A stretch of DNA of 64,000 bases from Sunxiuqinia sp963677175 (GTDB lineage Bacteria; Bacteroidota; Bacteroidia; Bacteroidales; Prolixibacteraceae). The position numbers and the translations under genes were made by a program. This document shows positions 24,436 to 33,621 of the stretch, piece after piece; the stretch's first letter is position 1; every line of letters starts with the position of its first letter. The stretch lies in assembly GCA_963677175.2 (NCBI GenBank), contig CAXXES010000007.1, positions 496,001 through 560,000 of the forward strand, given 5' to 3'. The notes beneath the pieces are model-generated. The model ran no database searches and was not told where the DNA came from. It saw only the letters and a list, made by a program, of their open reading frames with translations.

Positions 24436-25638
24436 ATGAGAGGAATTCCGGGATCGGGCGTGTTTATCTTTTTTGCCCTGGTTTTTATCGTTGAACTGTT
24501 GGCTTTTTTTGCCATCCGTAATTTGCTGGATCAGCCAATGGTAAAGCGGCGTGCAAGTATCGTATATTGGATTTTGAGTGCTGTTTTGTTCGGCATTCTG
24601 ATTTTCGCCTTTCTTAATCCTGAGAAAATTAGAGAAACAACCAATTACCAGTTTTTCTATTTTGTCATTTCGGTATCGTTTCTAAACCTGGTTCCTAAAC
24701 TACTGCTATCAGTCTCTTTTCTTATTTCCTTATTATTTCGATTATTCCGGGCAAAATACTACGCGCAACTATTGCTTATGAGTGCCACCATTCTTAGTCT
24801 TGGAGTAATGATCAACATTGGTTACGGCATTGCTTTTGGACGAAAGTCGTTGCGTGTTATTGAGCAGGATGTTTATCTGAAAGATTTACCAAAATCTCTG
24901 GATAAAACGGTTCTGGTACAAATTTCAGATTTCCACTTGGGAAGTTTTGAAGATGCTTCTTTATTAAGGCGTGTGACTGAGAAAATTAACAGTTTTAAAC
25001 CGCACCTGATTCTATTTACAGGCGACCTGGTTAATAATTACTACCAGGAAATGGTTGGATTTGAATCGGCTTTAGCGGATATGAATGCAAGTCATGGGAA
25101 GTTTGCCATACTGGGAAACCACGACTATGGCGACTATACCAACTGGCAAAGTGAGGAAGCAAAAGCGTTGAATCATCAAACATTGGTCAGTAAAATTGAA
25201 GCAGCCGGTTTTCAATTACTTTTGAATGAATCGGCAGAAATGATCATGAATAATGAGGTGGTTGAACTGATTGGCGTTGAACACTGGGGCCACCCGCCAT
25301 TTCCGCAGTATGCTGATTTAGACCAGGCGATGGAAGATACCAGAAAAGAATCTTTTAAAATTTTATTAACTCACGATCCGGCGCATTGGGGAGATCAAGT
25401 GATTGGTAAAACTGATATTCCCTTGGCACTTTCCGGACATACGCATGCTGCTCAGTCGGGGGTTCAACTTGCTGGAATCGAGTTTAGCCCGATGTATTTT
25501 GTTCAAAAATACTGGGGCGGACTTTACAGGGAACAAGACCAGTATTTGTACGTCAACCGCGGGTTGGGCTGTGTTGGTCTGTTGGGCCGCATTGAAATGA
25601 ATCCGGAGATCACCGTTCTGACTTTACGCTCAAAGTGA
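24436..25638 (+). CDS. Membrane-anchored metallophosphoesterase (YkuE/YaeI-like)
   Basis: A 400-residue protein. The first 140 residues hold four hydrophobic helices; the rest is a calcineurin-like domain with all metal motifs: ISDFHLG near 163, TGDLVNN near 197, LGNHDYGD near 227, LTHDPAHW near 315 and LSGHTHAAQSG near 335. Close families hydrolyse lipid-A precursors or other phosphoesters at the membrane; the substrate is not evident. It is convergent with the next gene, and the two stop codons overlap by 9 bp. Confidence 0.9.
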   Translation: MRGIPGSGVFIFFALVFIVELLAFFAIRNLLDQPMVKRRASIVYWILSAVLFGILIFAFLNPEKIRETTNYQFFYFVISVSFLNLVPKLLLSVSFLISLLFRLFRAKYYAQLLLMSATILSLGVMINIGYGIAFGRKSLRVIEQDVYLKDLPKSLDKTVLVQISDFHLGSFEDASLLRRVTEKINSFKPHLILFTGDLVNNYYQEMVGFESALADMNASHGKFAILGNHDYGDYTNWQSEEAKALNHQTLVSKIEAAGFQLLLNESAEMIMNNEVVELIGVEHWGHPPFPQYADLDQAMEDTRKESFKILLTHDPAHWGDQVIGKTDIPLALSGHTHAAQSGVQLAGIEFSPMYFVQKYWGGLYREQDQYLYVNRGLGCVGLLGRIEMNPEITVLTLRSK

Positions 25639-28539
25639 ATCAAAATTCACCGAAAATAGTACTTGCAGATGAAAATTTTGTGTGTCTGGGATATAAGCTC
25701 CGCGAACACCAAGCGATACTGGCGTGACCAAGCGCAAAAAATGCCCGTCGACCGTCAGTTCAACCCCCAGCGACTGCATCTTTGCAGTATATCTTCCGGC
25801 TATTTTTCCGTCGCTGAAATAGATATCTCCATTGGCACACCCATAATCATAGAAAAAAGATGATCGGACACGGTTCAGATAAATCAATCGTCCAAGACTG
25901 AAATCAGGATAAAGCAGTGGCATCACATAATCAGTTCCCAACGTGTATAGTTCATTGTTTTGAAAAGTGTGGTAACCCCTTGGAACCCGCACTGTATTTC
26001 CAAAGGCGGATCCTGACTTTTTACTTTGGTAACCGTTAAAAATTTTGATGCCGTGGTTGTTGAATAAACCCGGAAAAAACAGGTAGCCCTGTGCTGCAGC
26101 TACACGTCCGATATCACGTCCTCCGCTTAGTCCATCGCGATAAATAAATTCGATGGCTTGCGCCCAGCGCGGTTGAAGGTCAAGCTCGGATCTGCCCAGT
26201 GAATTCTGTAAAAACAGTCGATAGGTAAGCGCATGGTAATAACCTTGATAAAATTCGTGCGGGGTTGAGTTGGTGTGTGACACGTTTTGGTATAAATACT
26301 CCAGCTCCGGACGTACCAGTTGGGTATATTTTCCCTGGCTAAATACCAAGGGTAAAGAAATTCCGCCTTCAAAACTGAATTCATTCCATTCAATATTTTG
26401 TCTGACCGTGTCATTAACAGTCGTAAATCCCGTTTGTGTAGGAACCAAAACTGGCTTAATGACATTAAAATCGCTGTTTCGCTGGCCATAGTTAAGCTCG
26501 GCATCGAATACCGGGAACAATCCGGAATACTTAAAAGCCAGAACATACTTTCCGGATTCTTCTTCGTAATTGTATTCGTATCCTAAACGGGTTTCGGCTG
26601 TGCCCAGTTTGTTTTGCGAAAAAAGCGATACGCCCGATTGGATGTCCGAATCATTAACATCAACATAAAACGGAGCCCAACTGTGAAAGTTGAAAATATG
26701 CGCCAGCTTGTTGTATGGTTTTGAATCGATCTCTGGCTCCTCATCATCAAAGTTTACGACCTGTCCTTCCTGCCGGGCCAATACTTCGGCCAGTTCATAT
26801 TCTTTCGGGGTAATTTCATCCAACGATTTTCGAATGGCCTCGCTTCGGTCCAAACTTGCCAGCTGGTAACCATCGCTTGTGTAGTTGCTCAATAAAATTT
26901 TTCCGTTGGAAATGGTGGGATAATCGGCCCCAAAAGACACCGAACTTAACTGCTCGGTAGTTCCGTCAGCTAAATGATGAGCATAAATGTTGTCTATTCC
27001 GGTGAATGAACCTGTGAAATAGATTAGCCCGTCGGCAAACTCCGGATTCCTGATCTCGTGGAAGCTTGGCTCGATCAAGGTATTCAGCTTTTCATCGGAA
27101 AGATTGACCGATGCCAATGCTTTTCCTTTGGATGATAAGGCGACGAAATAAAGCGACTCGCCATTGTCATCCCAGCAGGGCGTGAACAGGAACGGATTAC
27201 CCGGAAACGCCAATCGCTGCAATCGTTTGCCACTGACCAAGTCGAAAACAGATAAAAAGTAGCGATTTGTGTTATCAACTTCAACCGCGGCAAAACGAAG
27301 TTGCTTAGGCGAAATCGTGGGGCTAAACAATTTGTTTTCATACCGGAATTCTTGTTTTGCCCGGTTTGCCATGTTATAGACAACAATAACAGAACGGTCG
27401 GCATGTGTCCAGCGAATATCGGGTCTACGTTCCGACCAGATCAGCCTATTTTTTTCGCCGGAAAATGATTCCTGAAAAATACTGCCCGGAGTGACAACAA
27501 TTTCCTCCGCAGTTGGTGTAATTTTTACAATCCGGGTCAGATCCGAACGGCTTTGTTTCAAGGCAATGATGGCCGAATCGTTTAAAGCATAGCTTTGGGT
27601 ATAGTTGGTCTGAAATTTCGGCTGCTGCGTGAGCAACGAAATCGGTGTCAAATCAAGCTTGTTCACCTCTTCAATCCATTCTTGCCGGTATGCTGTAAAG
27701 AGCTTTTCATAGAGTTCTTTCTGCCTGAAACCGGTTTCCCGCTTTAAAACCCGGTTGACCGGACTGAAGGAAAGCGGTTTTTGAGCGATTTCCTCCAACA
27801 CCTTTGACCAGATGTTCGCTCCGTAATCCCGGCGAGCGCCACCCACCATCCAATAGCCAAACTTATAGCGGTTTGGTACAAAATCCTTGTACGATCCCAG
27901 CGAAGCCTTATTGAATGAATACAAGCCTTTTTCAACAGCTTGAGCTTTGTTCTCCATTAAAAACGAGGGTAAGCGTCCCCGCCCCGAATTAGACAAGGCA
28001 GTTTCGGTTACCACCGCATCGCCTTCGAGAAACCAAAATGGTAAATAAGCGCCAACCGTAACAGCGGCAGCTTGTTCGCCAAAAAGAATCGGTAAAATAC
28101 GCGGCAATTCCTGCTGAATTTTGTCCATCTGAACCACGTGCCGGAATTCGTGAATGGCCAGTTGCTCGATCCAGTCCTGCGCGAAAATTTCCTGATGAGG
28201 CGTGGTGAACAGTTCTACCCGTTTGGGCGACCAGGCAACCAGTCCGTTTGATTTGACGGTATGCGTATGCAGAATGACCGATATTTTTCGAGGCTCATGC
28301 CCGAGTGTTTTGTGGCCCAAGGCATAAACCTTTTCGAAAACGGAGGCGACCTGTCTGGCTTTTTTTTCGTAATCTTCAGGATAAATCAATTGAAAATTTT
28401 CGGTATTGATTTGCCGCCATTTAATTTTTGCTGGCTCCTGCCCCGTTGAGTAATACTGCGAATGCCCCGTCAATGGAGCGATCAAGACTAATGCAAAAAG
28501 AAAAATATAGGAGTACTTCATCCGACGATTTAGCTTCAT
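25630..28539 (-). CDS. Large exported protein: HExxH peptidase-like, beta-propeller and barrel domains
   Basis: About 969 residues. A signal peptide (MKYSYIFLFALVLIAPLTGHSQ region) is followed by a zinc-peptidase-like domain with HEFRH near residue 140 in LAIHEFRHVVQMDK, then a long repeat-rich part resembling TolB/WD40 propeller blades (residues about 320-620). The C-terminal 330 residues have alternating aromatic strands ending in VLFSVNFDSL, typical of an outer-membrane barrel. Thus a surface or periplasmic metalloprotease tethered to a barrel is likely. Three starts are in frame; 28539 or 28521 suits the signal peptide. Substrate unknown, and the domain reading is from patterns only. Confidence 0.7.
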   Translation of the reverse strand: MKLNRRMKYSYIFLFALVLIAPLTGHSQYYSTGQEPAKIKWRQINTENFQLIYPEDYEKKARQVASVFEKVYALGHKTLGHEPRKISVILHTHTVKSNGLVAWSPKRVELFTTPHQEIFAQDWIEQLAIHEFRHVVQMDKIQQELPRILPILFGEQAAAVTVGAYLPFWFLEGDAVVTETALSNSGRGRLPSFLMENKAQAVEKGLYSFNKASLGSYKDFVPNRYKFGYWMVGGARRDYGANIWSKVLEEIAQKPLSFSPVNRVLKRETGFRQKELYEKLFTAYRQEWIEEVNKLDLTPISLLTQQPKFQTNYTQSYALNDSAIIALKQSRSDLTRIVKITPTAEEIVVTPGSIFQESFSGEKNRLIWSERRPDIRWTHADRSVIVVYNMANRAKQEFRYENKLFSPTISPKQLRFAAVEVDNTNRYFLSVFDLVSGKRLQRLAFPGNPFLFTPCWDDNGESLYFVALSSKGKALASVNLSDEKLNTLIEPSFHEIRNPEFADGLIYFTGSFTGIDNIYAHHLADGTTEQLSSVSFGADYPTISNGKILLSNYTSDGYQLASLDRSEAIRKSLDEITPKEYELAEVLARQEGQVVNFDDEEPEIDSKPYNKLAHIFNFHSWAPFYVDVNDSDIQSGVSLFSQNKLGTAETRLGYEYNYEEESGKYVLAFKYSGLFPVFDAELNYGQRNSDFNVIKPVLVPTQTGFTTVNDTVRQNIEWNEFSFEGGISLPLVFSQGKYTQLVRPELEYLYQNVSHTNSTPHEFYQGYYHALTYRLFLQNSLGRSELDLQPRWAQAIEFIYRDGLSGGRDIGRVAAAQGYLFFPGLFNNHGIKIFNGYQSKKSGSAFGNTVRVPRGYHTFQNNELYTLGTDYVMPLLYPDFSLGRLIYLNRVRSSFFYDYGCANGDIYFSDGKIAGRYTAKMQSLGVELTVDGHFLRLVTPVSLGVRGAYIPDTQNFHLQVLFSVNFDSL

Positions 28540-28780
28540 AGTTGAAAAAATTTGAATCACAAAAATGCTTGACTGCCCGACTTAAACTAAATGAACATTG
28601 AACGATCATCAAATCTTCTCACCAAGCCAATGTCCGAAATTTTTGAAGGAATAAAGATAGAAAAAGCCGGGAATTTTCACCTGGCTCATCGACTTTAAGA
28701 TCATTCTTTGGCAAATGTCTGATTTAACAGCCGTTCGCCCTTGGTTAACACCCGACAGACTTTCATTTTCGCAGGCAGAT

Positions 28781-28797
28781 CCTGAAACGAGTTCAGG
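28781..28797. repeat. REP-like intergenic palindrome
   Basis: CCTGAAACGAGTTCAGG has 6-bp arms around five bases. It matches the short palindrome often seen dispersed between genes in Bacteroidetes (recalled from genome reading, not checked here). Only one copy was noticed in this window. Confidence 0.5.
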
Positions 28798-29050
28798 ACG
28801 ACGCTCTGTTAGCGGGCTTGGTTGGCCTACGAGGCTTGGGCTTTGGAAAACAAGGGAAGAAAACGGTGATGGCACAGGCTAAGAAAAACCTGTTTGACGA
28901 TCCTGTATTCAGGGTCGGAGTTGGTTTTCGGGGAGTGACTGATCCGTAGTTTTTTTGATGTCGCGCATTTCACCCCCAGGTTCCGTTCCATTCCACCCGG
29001 CACACTTGCTATTTAACCCCGTTGGGTTACCCGGGGTCTCTCGGGGATAC

Positions 29051-29225
29051 TGGGCGCCACTCATCTTTAGCTGATAGCTAATCCTTCCGCGTCGATAGCC
29101 ATTCATTTTTGTCCGATAGCTAAGTCCTCCGCGTCGATAGCCATTCATTTCTGTCCAATAGCTAAGTCCTCCGCGTCGATAGCCATCCATTTCTGTACGA
29201 TAGCTAAGCCCTCCGCGTCGATAGC
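29051..29225. repeat. Tandem array of 42-bp units made of 21-bp halves
   Basis: Units start at 29051 (diverged), 29093, 29135 and 29177, with a partial copy at 29219. Within each, CGATAGC recurs every 21 bp (29093, 29114, 29135, CAATAGC at 29156, 29177, 29198, 29219). The two halves differ: one continues with CATTCATTT, the other with AAGTCCTCCGCGT. On the minus strand a frame reads alternating YRRGGLS and YRTEMNG heptads. No start or domain supports translation. Confidence 0.8.
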
Positions 29226-29576
29226 TGGATATTTTGACTCGTTTCACGCTGCTCACTGCTCCTTAACTGCCTTCGACATCGCGCTGAAGCGCATTTTGGT
29301 GCTAAGCGATGTACGCTTTTAGTATTCAATCAAACCTTCCTACCGGTTTAAGGCTGGTAAATGGATGCAAAGGAGGAATTGATCCGGATTAAGATCGGGA
29401 ATATGCCAATAACTGTAAACGGCTGCCGATTCGCTGGTATTATTTCGCAAGTTTCCTCAAGAGTGTTAAATTTGGTAGCTTTTATAGCTGGAGTTAAATT
29501 CGTGTTTTTCCTGAATTTGGCTTGTCATGAGAGAACCGAGAAATAAAAATGGGTCGCTGACCTTAAATCTCAAAAT

Positions 29577-31640
29577 TTGGAATTCTATTTTAACACAACA
29601 TATCCTTTCTGGCTGTTTCTGCTGTGTGTCGTCATCGCCGCCGCTTTCAGCTTTGTTTTGTATCGACAATCGAAGCAGGACTCCCCGCTTACGTCGGCTC
29701 AAATAAAAGCGCTCAGCGCGTTGCGTTTTTTGTCTGTTTTCCTGATTGCTGCCTTGCTTTTGCAATTGGCCGTGCAGCACATCAAACACAGCAGGCAAAA
29801 GCCTGAGCTGCTTATTGGAATCGACAATTCAGAATCTTTAAACCCTTATCAAGATGAATTGCTCGCAGCTATCGATCATTTGAAAAATGAATTAAAGGAG
29901 TATGAACCTGAAATTTTACTGTTCGATAGTAAAACCAGTAGCAGTGATCCTGATTTCGAAGGAAAACGATCGGATTACAGTAATTTGCTGACTGAGGTCA
30001 ATCAGAATTATATTCCATCGAATATTGGAGCGCTGATTTTGTTGGGCGATGGAATTTTCAATGCCGGAACCGATCCTGCTTTCGCTGCTGAATCGGTGAA
30101 TTATCCGATTTATACGATCGGCTTTGGTGACACCACCCTCCACGCTGATGCGGCAATCCGAAACGTATTGACCAATTCTACGGCCTTTCTGGATCAAAAT
30201 TTTCCGGTGAAGTTGGAGCTTAGCTTTACAAAAGCAGCCGGTCAAATGGTAAACCTCACCATTCAAGAATCTTCCAAAACTGTTTACTCAAGGGCTATTC
30301 GCATTCCTTCTGACAATTATTTCTTCACTGAAAACTTAAGTCTGAAACCAACCAACGAAGGTATTGTCAATTACACTGTTCGCCTTGAAGCCATTCATGA
30401 TGAGCAGAATTTAGCCAACAATACCCGTGAATTTTCGGTCAATGTTATTTCTGAAAAGCAGCAGATTTTGTTTCTGGCCCGTGGACCACACCCCGATTTG
30501 GGAGCAATCAGTCAGGCATTGGAAGGAAATAGCAGATATGAAACAGAACTACTCACGAGTTTCGATAGTAAACTGGATTTTGCTGATTACGATTTGGTGA
30601 TTGTTCATCAACTGCCCGATGTCGATCCACAAACAATAGGTTTAATGGAAAAGCTTTTGCAAAGTCGTCGTTCTGTTTTATTTATCGTCGGAAAAGAAAC
30701 AGCCATTTCCAGCTTCAACAGACTGAAAGCCGGCTTTCAGTTTCAGGCAGTCAAAGGTTTTGAACAGGTTACCTCGCTTATTCAGGAGCAGTTCAGCCTT
30801 TTTCGGTTCGATCTCACTCAATTGAATCGTTTTCAAAGTTTACCGCCATTACTGGCTCCCTTTGCCGATGTAATGCTTCATCCGGCAATGGAAGTATTTG
30901 CCCGGCAATCTATTCAATCCATCAAAACTGACCGGCCTCTGATTGCTTTTGGGCGTATTGATGGACAGAAAAGAGGTTTCATTGCCGGCGAAGGCCTGTG
31001 GCGCTGGCGTATTCACAATTACCTAAACGACCGCTCACACGCAGTATTTGATGAGCTTGTTCAAAAATCAATCAATTACCTGATTTTGAAACCGAACGAA
31101 GATAATTTCAATTTGTTTTGGGAAACGGAATACGACGAGGATGAGCCAGTGATCATACAGGCCGAATTATTTAACGAGAGTTTTGAGTTGGATAATTCAT
31201 CCGATGTTGAAATTGAATTTACGAATGAAAATGGGCAAAAATACCAGGCTATTTTTGATAAAACCAACGAAAAGTACCAGTTGAATATGGGGCGGCTTCC
31301 AGTTGGCATCTATGCTTTTTCGGCACAGAGCAAGCTGGGGAAAATGATCTACAGCGAATCAGGAAGTTTCAGTGTCAGTAAAATTCAAATTGAAGGGATT
31401 GAAACCGAAGCCAATTTCCAGGTTCTAAGTCAAATGGCCTATAAAACCGGGGGTGAATTCTTTTTACCTGCTCAGGTTGATGAGTTGATTCAACTGTTGG
31501 AGCAAAATTCCAATCTGCAATGGCGACAAATTGAACAACAAGTATATCAGGAATTTTTATCGATGAAGTGGCTCTTCTTCATCATCCTATTTTTATTAGC
31601 TTTGGAATGGTTTTTGAGAAAATTCTGGGGCATTTACTAA
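29577..31640 (+). CDS. Large membrane protein of the BatA/VWA-like group
   Basis: 687 residues. Two N-terminal helices (YPFWLFLLCVVIAAAFSF, ALRFLSVFLIAALLLQLAVQ) and one C-terminal helix (WLFFIILFLLALEWFLRKF) frame a long extracytoplasmic part with a VWA/glutamine-amidotransferase-like core (ILFLARGPHPDLGAISQAL). This layout matches membrane proteins of the aerotolerance (Bat) type in Bacteroidetes. The start is TTG at 29577: an in-frame stop lies 33 bp upstream and there is no ATG before residue 200, while MEFYFNTTYPFWLF resembles family N-termini. It is followed after 15 bp by a lipoprotein gene. Exact function unknown. Confidence 0.75.
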   Translation: MEFYFNTTYPFWLFLLCVVIAAAFSFVLYRQSKQDSPLTSAQIKALSALRFLSVFLIAALLLQLAVQHIKHSRQKPELLIGIDNSESLNPYQDELLAAIDHLKNELKEYEPEILLFDSKTSSSDPDFEGKRSDYSNLLTEVNQNYIPSNIGALILLGDGIFNAGTDPAFAAESVNYPIYTIGFGDTTLHADAAIRNVLTNSTAFLDQNFPVKLELSFTKAAGQMVNLTIQESSKTVYSRAIRIPSDNYFFTENLSLKPTNEGIVNYTVRLEAIHDEQNLANNTREFSVNVISEKQQILFLARGPHPDLGAISQALEGNSRYETELLTSFDSKLDFADYDLVIVHQLPDVDPQTIGLMEKLLQSRRSVLFIVGKETAISSFNRLKAGFQFQAVKGFEQVTSLIQEQFSLFRFDLTQLNRFQSLPPLLAPFADVMLHPAMEVFARQSIQSIKTDRPLIAFGRIDGQKRGFIAGEGLWRWRIHNYLNDRSHAVFDELVQKSINYLILKPNEDNFNLFWETEYDEDEPVIIQAELFNESFELDNSSDVEIEFTNENGQKYQAIFDKTNEKYQLNMGRLPVGIYAFSAQSKLGKMIYSESGSFSVSKIQIEGIETEANFQVLSQMAYKTGGEFFLPAQVDELIQLLEQNSNLQWRQIEQQVYQEFLSMKWLFFIILFLLALEWFLRKFWGIY

Positions 31641-31655
31641 TGATGGATTAACACT

Positions 31656-32705
31656 ATGAAAATCAATAAATTCTACAAAATAGCGGCTTTACTTCTGGGT
31701 GTTTCACTCTTGGCTTCATGTGTTTCAAGTTATAAAACAGTTTATGTTGAAGTAGCCAAACCAACAGCGAATTTGCTGTCCAATGAAATTGTAAGCTTAG
31801 CCCTGATGAATCGAAGCATGACATCTGAGTTCAATAATTTTCCAGCAGACAGCCTTCAACGATACTTTTACCAGCGTGGGTTTGATGTGAGCGCAGCAGT
31901 GTTGGACAGTTCTGCCGCAGACACTACATTGAAAGTGCTGGCCGAACTGCTGTTTGAATCCGGACGATATGATGTTGTTATTCCCGAAGAGCGTAATATT
32001 CCAAGAAGCGAGCGTTACTTTAAGGTTTTGCCACCCTTGGAATGGGATTATGTTTCTGAAATATGCGAAACCTACCAGACCGATGCCCTGTTGGTTATGG
32101 AGCGCTACATGAATAAAGTTATGACGAACTATATGAAAGTTCCTTATTCGGAAATGCATGAAGCTTCCATCGACTCCAAATACGATGCGATTGTTCGAAT
32201 ATACGATCCTGCCAAAAAGGAAATCGTGCAACAATTGATCGTTGCTGATACAGTTTACTGGTCCGAAGCCGATTATTCACAAAATAACTTATTCACAAAC
32301 AGGCTTGTGCCGGTCAAGCAAGCACTCATTGAAACAGGAATCCGGGTTGCCCTTGAACTGGACTCGAAACTATCTCCACAGTGGCAAACGCAAACACGAG
32401 GTTACTTTGCATTAAAACAAGCCAATTCACCCCTTCTTGAATCGGCTATTCGCGATAATAATTGGGGCGCAGCTTATGAGCATTGGCAAGAGCTATTGGC
32501 CAAAACCAAAAATAAATCAGAAAAAAGTCAACTGGAATACAACCTGGCCATTGCCAGCGAAATGATCGGTAATCTGGATGAAGCCGCTCAATGGGCAACA
32601 CAATCATACCAAACGCAATACCGCAAGCAAACAGAGAGCTACCTGTATCAGTTAAAAAGCAGGAAACAGACAGTTGAAGAGTTTAAAAAATATAATGAGG
32701 ACTAA
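31656..32705 (+). CDS. Lipoprotein with TPR-like C-terminus (DUF6340-like)
   Basis: 349 residues with a lipobox at LLASC (mature Cys at about residue 22). The central part (VIVDPA-type beta segments, then DALLVMERYMNKVMTNY) resembles the DUF6340 family of Bacteroidetes lipoproteins; the last 90 residues are helical repeats with YNLAIASEMIGNLDEAAQWA. It is probably cotranscribed with the preceding membrane protein and sits in the outer or inner membrane facing the periplasm. It overlaps the convergent lgt stop by 4 bp. The role is unknown. Confidence 0.78.
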   Translation: MKINKFYKIAALLLGVSLLASCVSSYKTVYVEVAKPTANLLSNEIVSLALMNRSMTSEFNNFPADSLQRYFYQRGFDVSAAVLDSSAADTTLKVLAELLFESGRYDVVIPEERNIPRSERYFKVLPPLEWDYVSEICETYQTDALLVMERYMNKVMTNYMKVPYSEMHEASIDSKYDAIVRIYDPAKKEIVQQLIVADTVYWSEADYSQNNLFTNRLVPVKQALIETGIRVALELDSKLSPQWQTQTRGYFALKQANSPLLESAIRDNNWGAAYEHWQELLAKTKNKSEKSQLEYNLAIASEMIGNLDEAAQWATQSYQTQYRKQTESYLYQLKSRKQTVEEFKKYNED

Positions 32706-33511
32706 TTTTTATAAATAACCGGAGGTCGTTTCAATGCCCGGATCATCAGGTACACGCCGCCCACCACAAATGGAATGCTTAGCCATTGCCCCATATTCAG
32801 CGCCATGCCAGCTTCGAAAGCTTCCTGATCTTCTTTGATAAATTCGATGACAAAGCGCGCCAGGAAAATCATCACAAAAAAAGCCCCCACGATAAATCCT
32901 TGACGATTGCGTAGTTCAGTTTTCCAGTAGGTATAAAGCATGACACCGAAAGTAACCAGATAAGCAAGCGCTTCGTAAAGTTGAGTTGGGTGTTTAGCAA
33001 CTGTTTCTCCATTACGTTCAAAAATAACCCCCCAGGGCAAGCAGGTTTGAATACCGTAAATCTCTGAGTTCATCAGGTTTCCGGTACGAATCAGGGCTGC
33101 CACCAAAGCCGTGGGCACCACTACCCGATCCAAAACCCATAAAACCGAGCGTTTCGAAACTTTTTTGCTCCACCAAATCAAGGCAATGAAAATACCTGCT
33201 GCTCCACCATGGCTGGCCAATCCGCCGTGCCAAACCTTTAGAATTTCTGCCGGATGCTGCGAATAATAATCCCATCCATAAAAAATCACATGTCCTAGTC
33301 TTGCTCCAACAATCGTAGCCACAATCAGGTAAATGAAAAGGCTTTCGAGCCATTCCAGCTTTATGTTCTCAAACTTAAACATGCGTTCCCCCTGATAATA
33401 GCCGGATAAAAATCCGAAAGCAAACAACAATCCATACCAACGGATGGAAAGCGGGCCTATACTAAAAATTTCAGGATCTATATTCCAGTGAATAACGGCT
33501 AAAAATTCCAT
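32702..33511 (-). CDS. lgt: Prolipoprotein diacylglyceryl transferase
   Basis: A 269-residue inner-membrane enzyme that attaches diacylglycerol to the lipobox Cys of prolipoproteins. Seven helices are visible. Signature parts are GARLGHVIFYGWDYY, HGGLASHGGAAGIFIALIWW (in parts) and RTGNLMNSEIYG with the essential Arg and Asn, plus HPTQLYEAL. It ends with a short basic tail. It is convergent with the lipoprotein gene, an apt but possibly chance neighbour. Confidence 0.95.
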   Translation of the reverse strand: MEFLAVIHWNIDPEIFSIGPLSIRWYGLLFAFGFLSGYYQGERMFKFENIKLEWLESLFIYLIVATIVGARLGHVIFYGWDYYSQHPAEILKVWHGGLASHGGAAGIFIALIWWSKKVSKRSVLWVLDRVVVPTALVAALIRTGNLMNSEIYGIQTCLPWGVIFERNGETVAKHPTQLYEALAYLVTFGVMLYTYWKTELRNRQGFIVGAFFVMIFLARFVIEFIKEDQEAFEAGMALNMGQWLSIPFVVGGVYLMIRALKRPPVIYKN

Positions 33512-33621
33512 ATGGTTCTATTTTAAGATAAAAGACCTATTTGTTATTTTCTCATCGCCCATATCACGACATTGTTATTGGCTTGAAACGCGAGAATGAA
33601 TGATTGAATGATTCACCTCAC

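Larger units (their letters stand above)
28540..29576. other. Gene-free 1-kb region rich in repeats
   Basis: No credible gene. It contains a REP-like palindrome (28781-28797), a GC-rich stretch with several inverted segments (about 28980-29060), a tandem array (29051-29225) and an AT-rich leader for the next gene. Frames crossing it (88 codons at 28609-28875 and 115 codons at 28909-29256, both minus) have the biased composition of translated repeats. In the leader TAAATTTG (29467-29474) is a fair -7 element with an imperfect -33 (TTCG) 19 bp upstream. Confidence 0.6.

Noticed and set aside
28609..28875. 88-codon minus-strand frame
   Set aside because: It runs through the REP-like palindrome, has low-information composition, and has no domain or start context.
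28909..29256. 115-codon minus-strand frame with YRRGGLS/YRTEMNG repeats
   Set aside because: It is best explained as translation through the 42-bp array and a GC-rich repeat; there is no sign of selection on the amino acids with so few units.
29361..29546. 61-codon plus-strand frame before the large membrane protein
   Set aside because: Its codons overlap the likely leader and -7 element, and the product has no recognisable feature apart from a short hydrophobic stretch.
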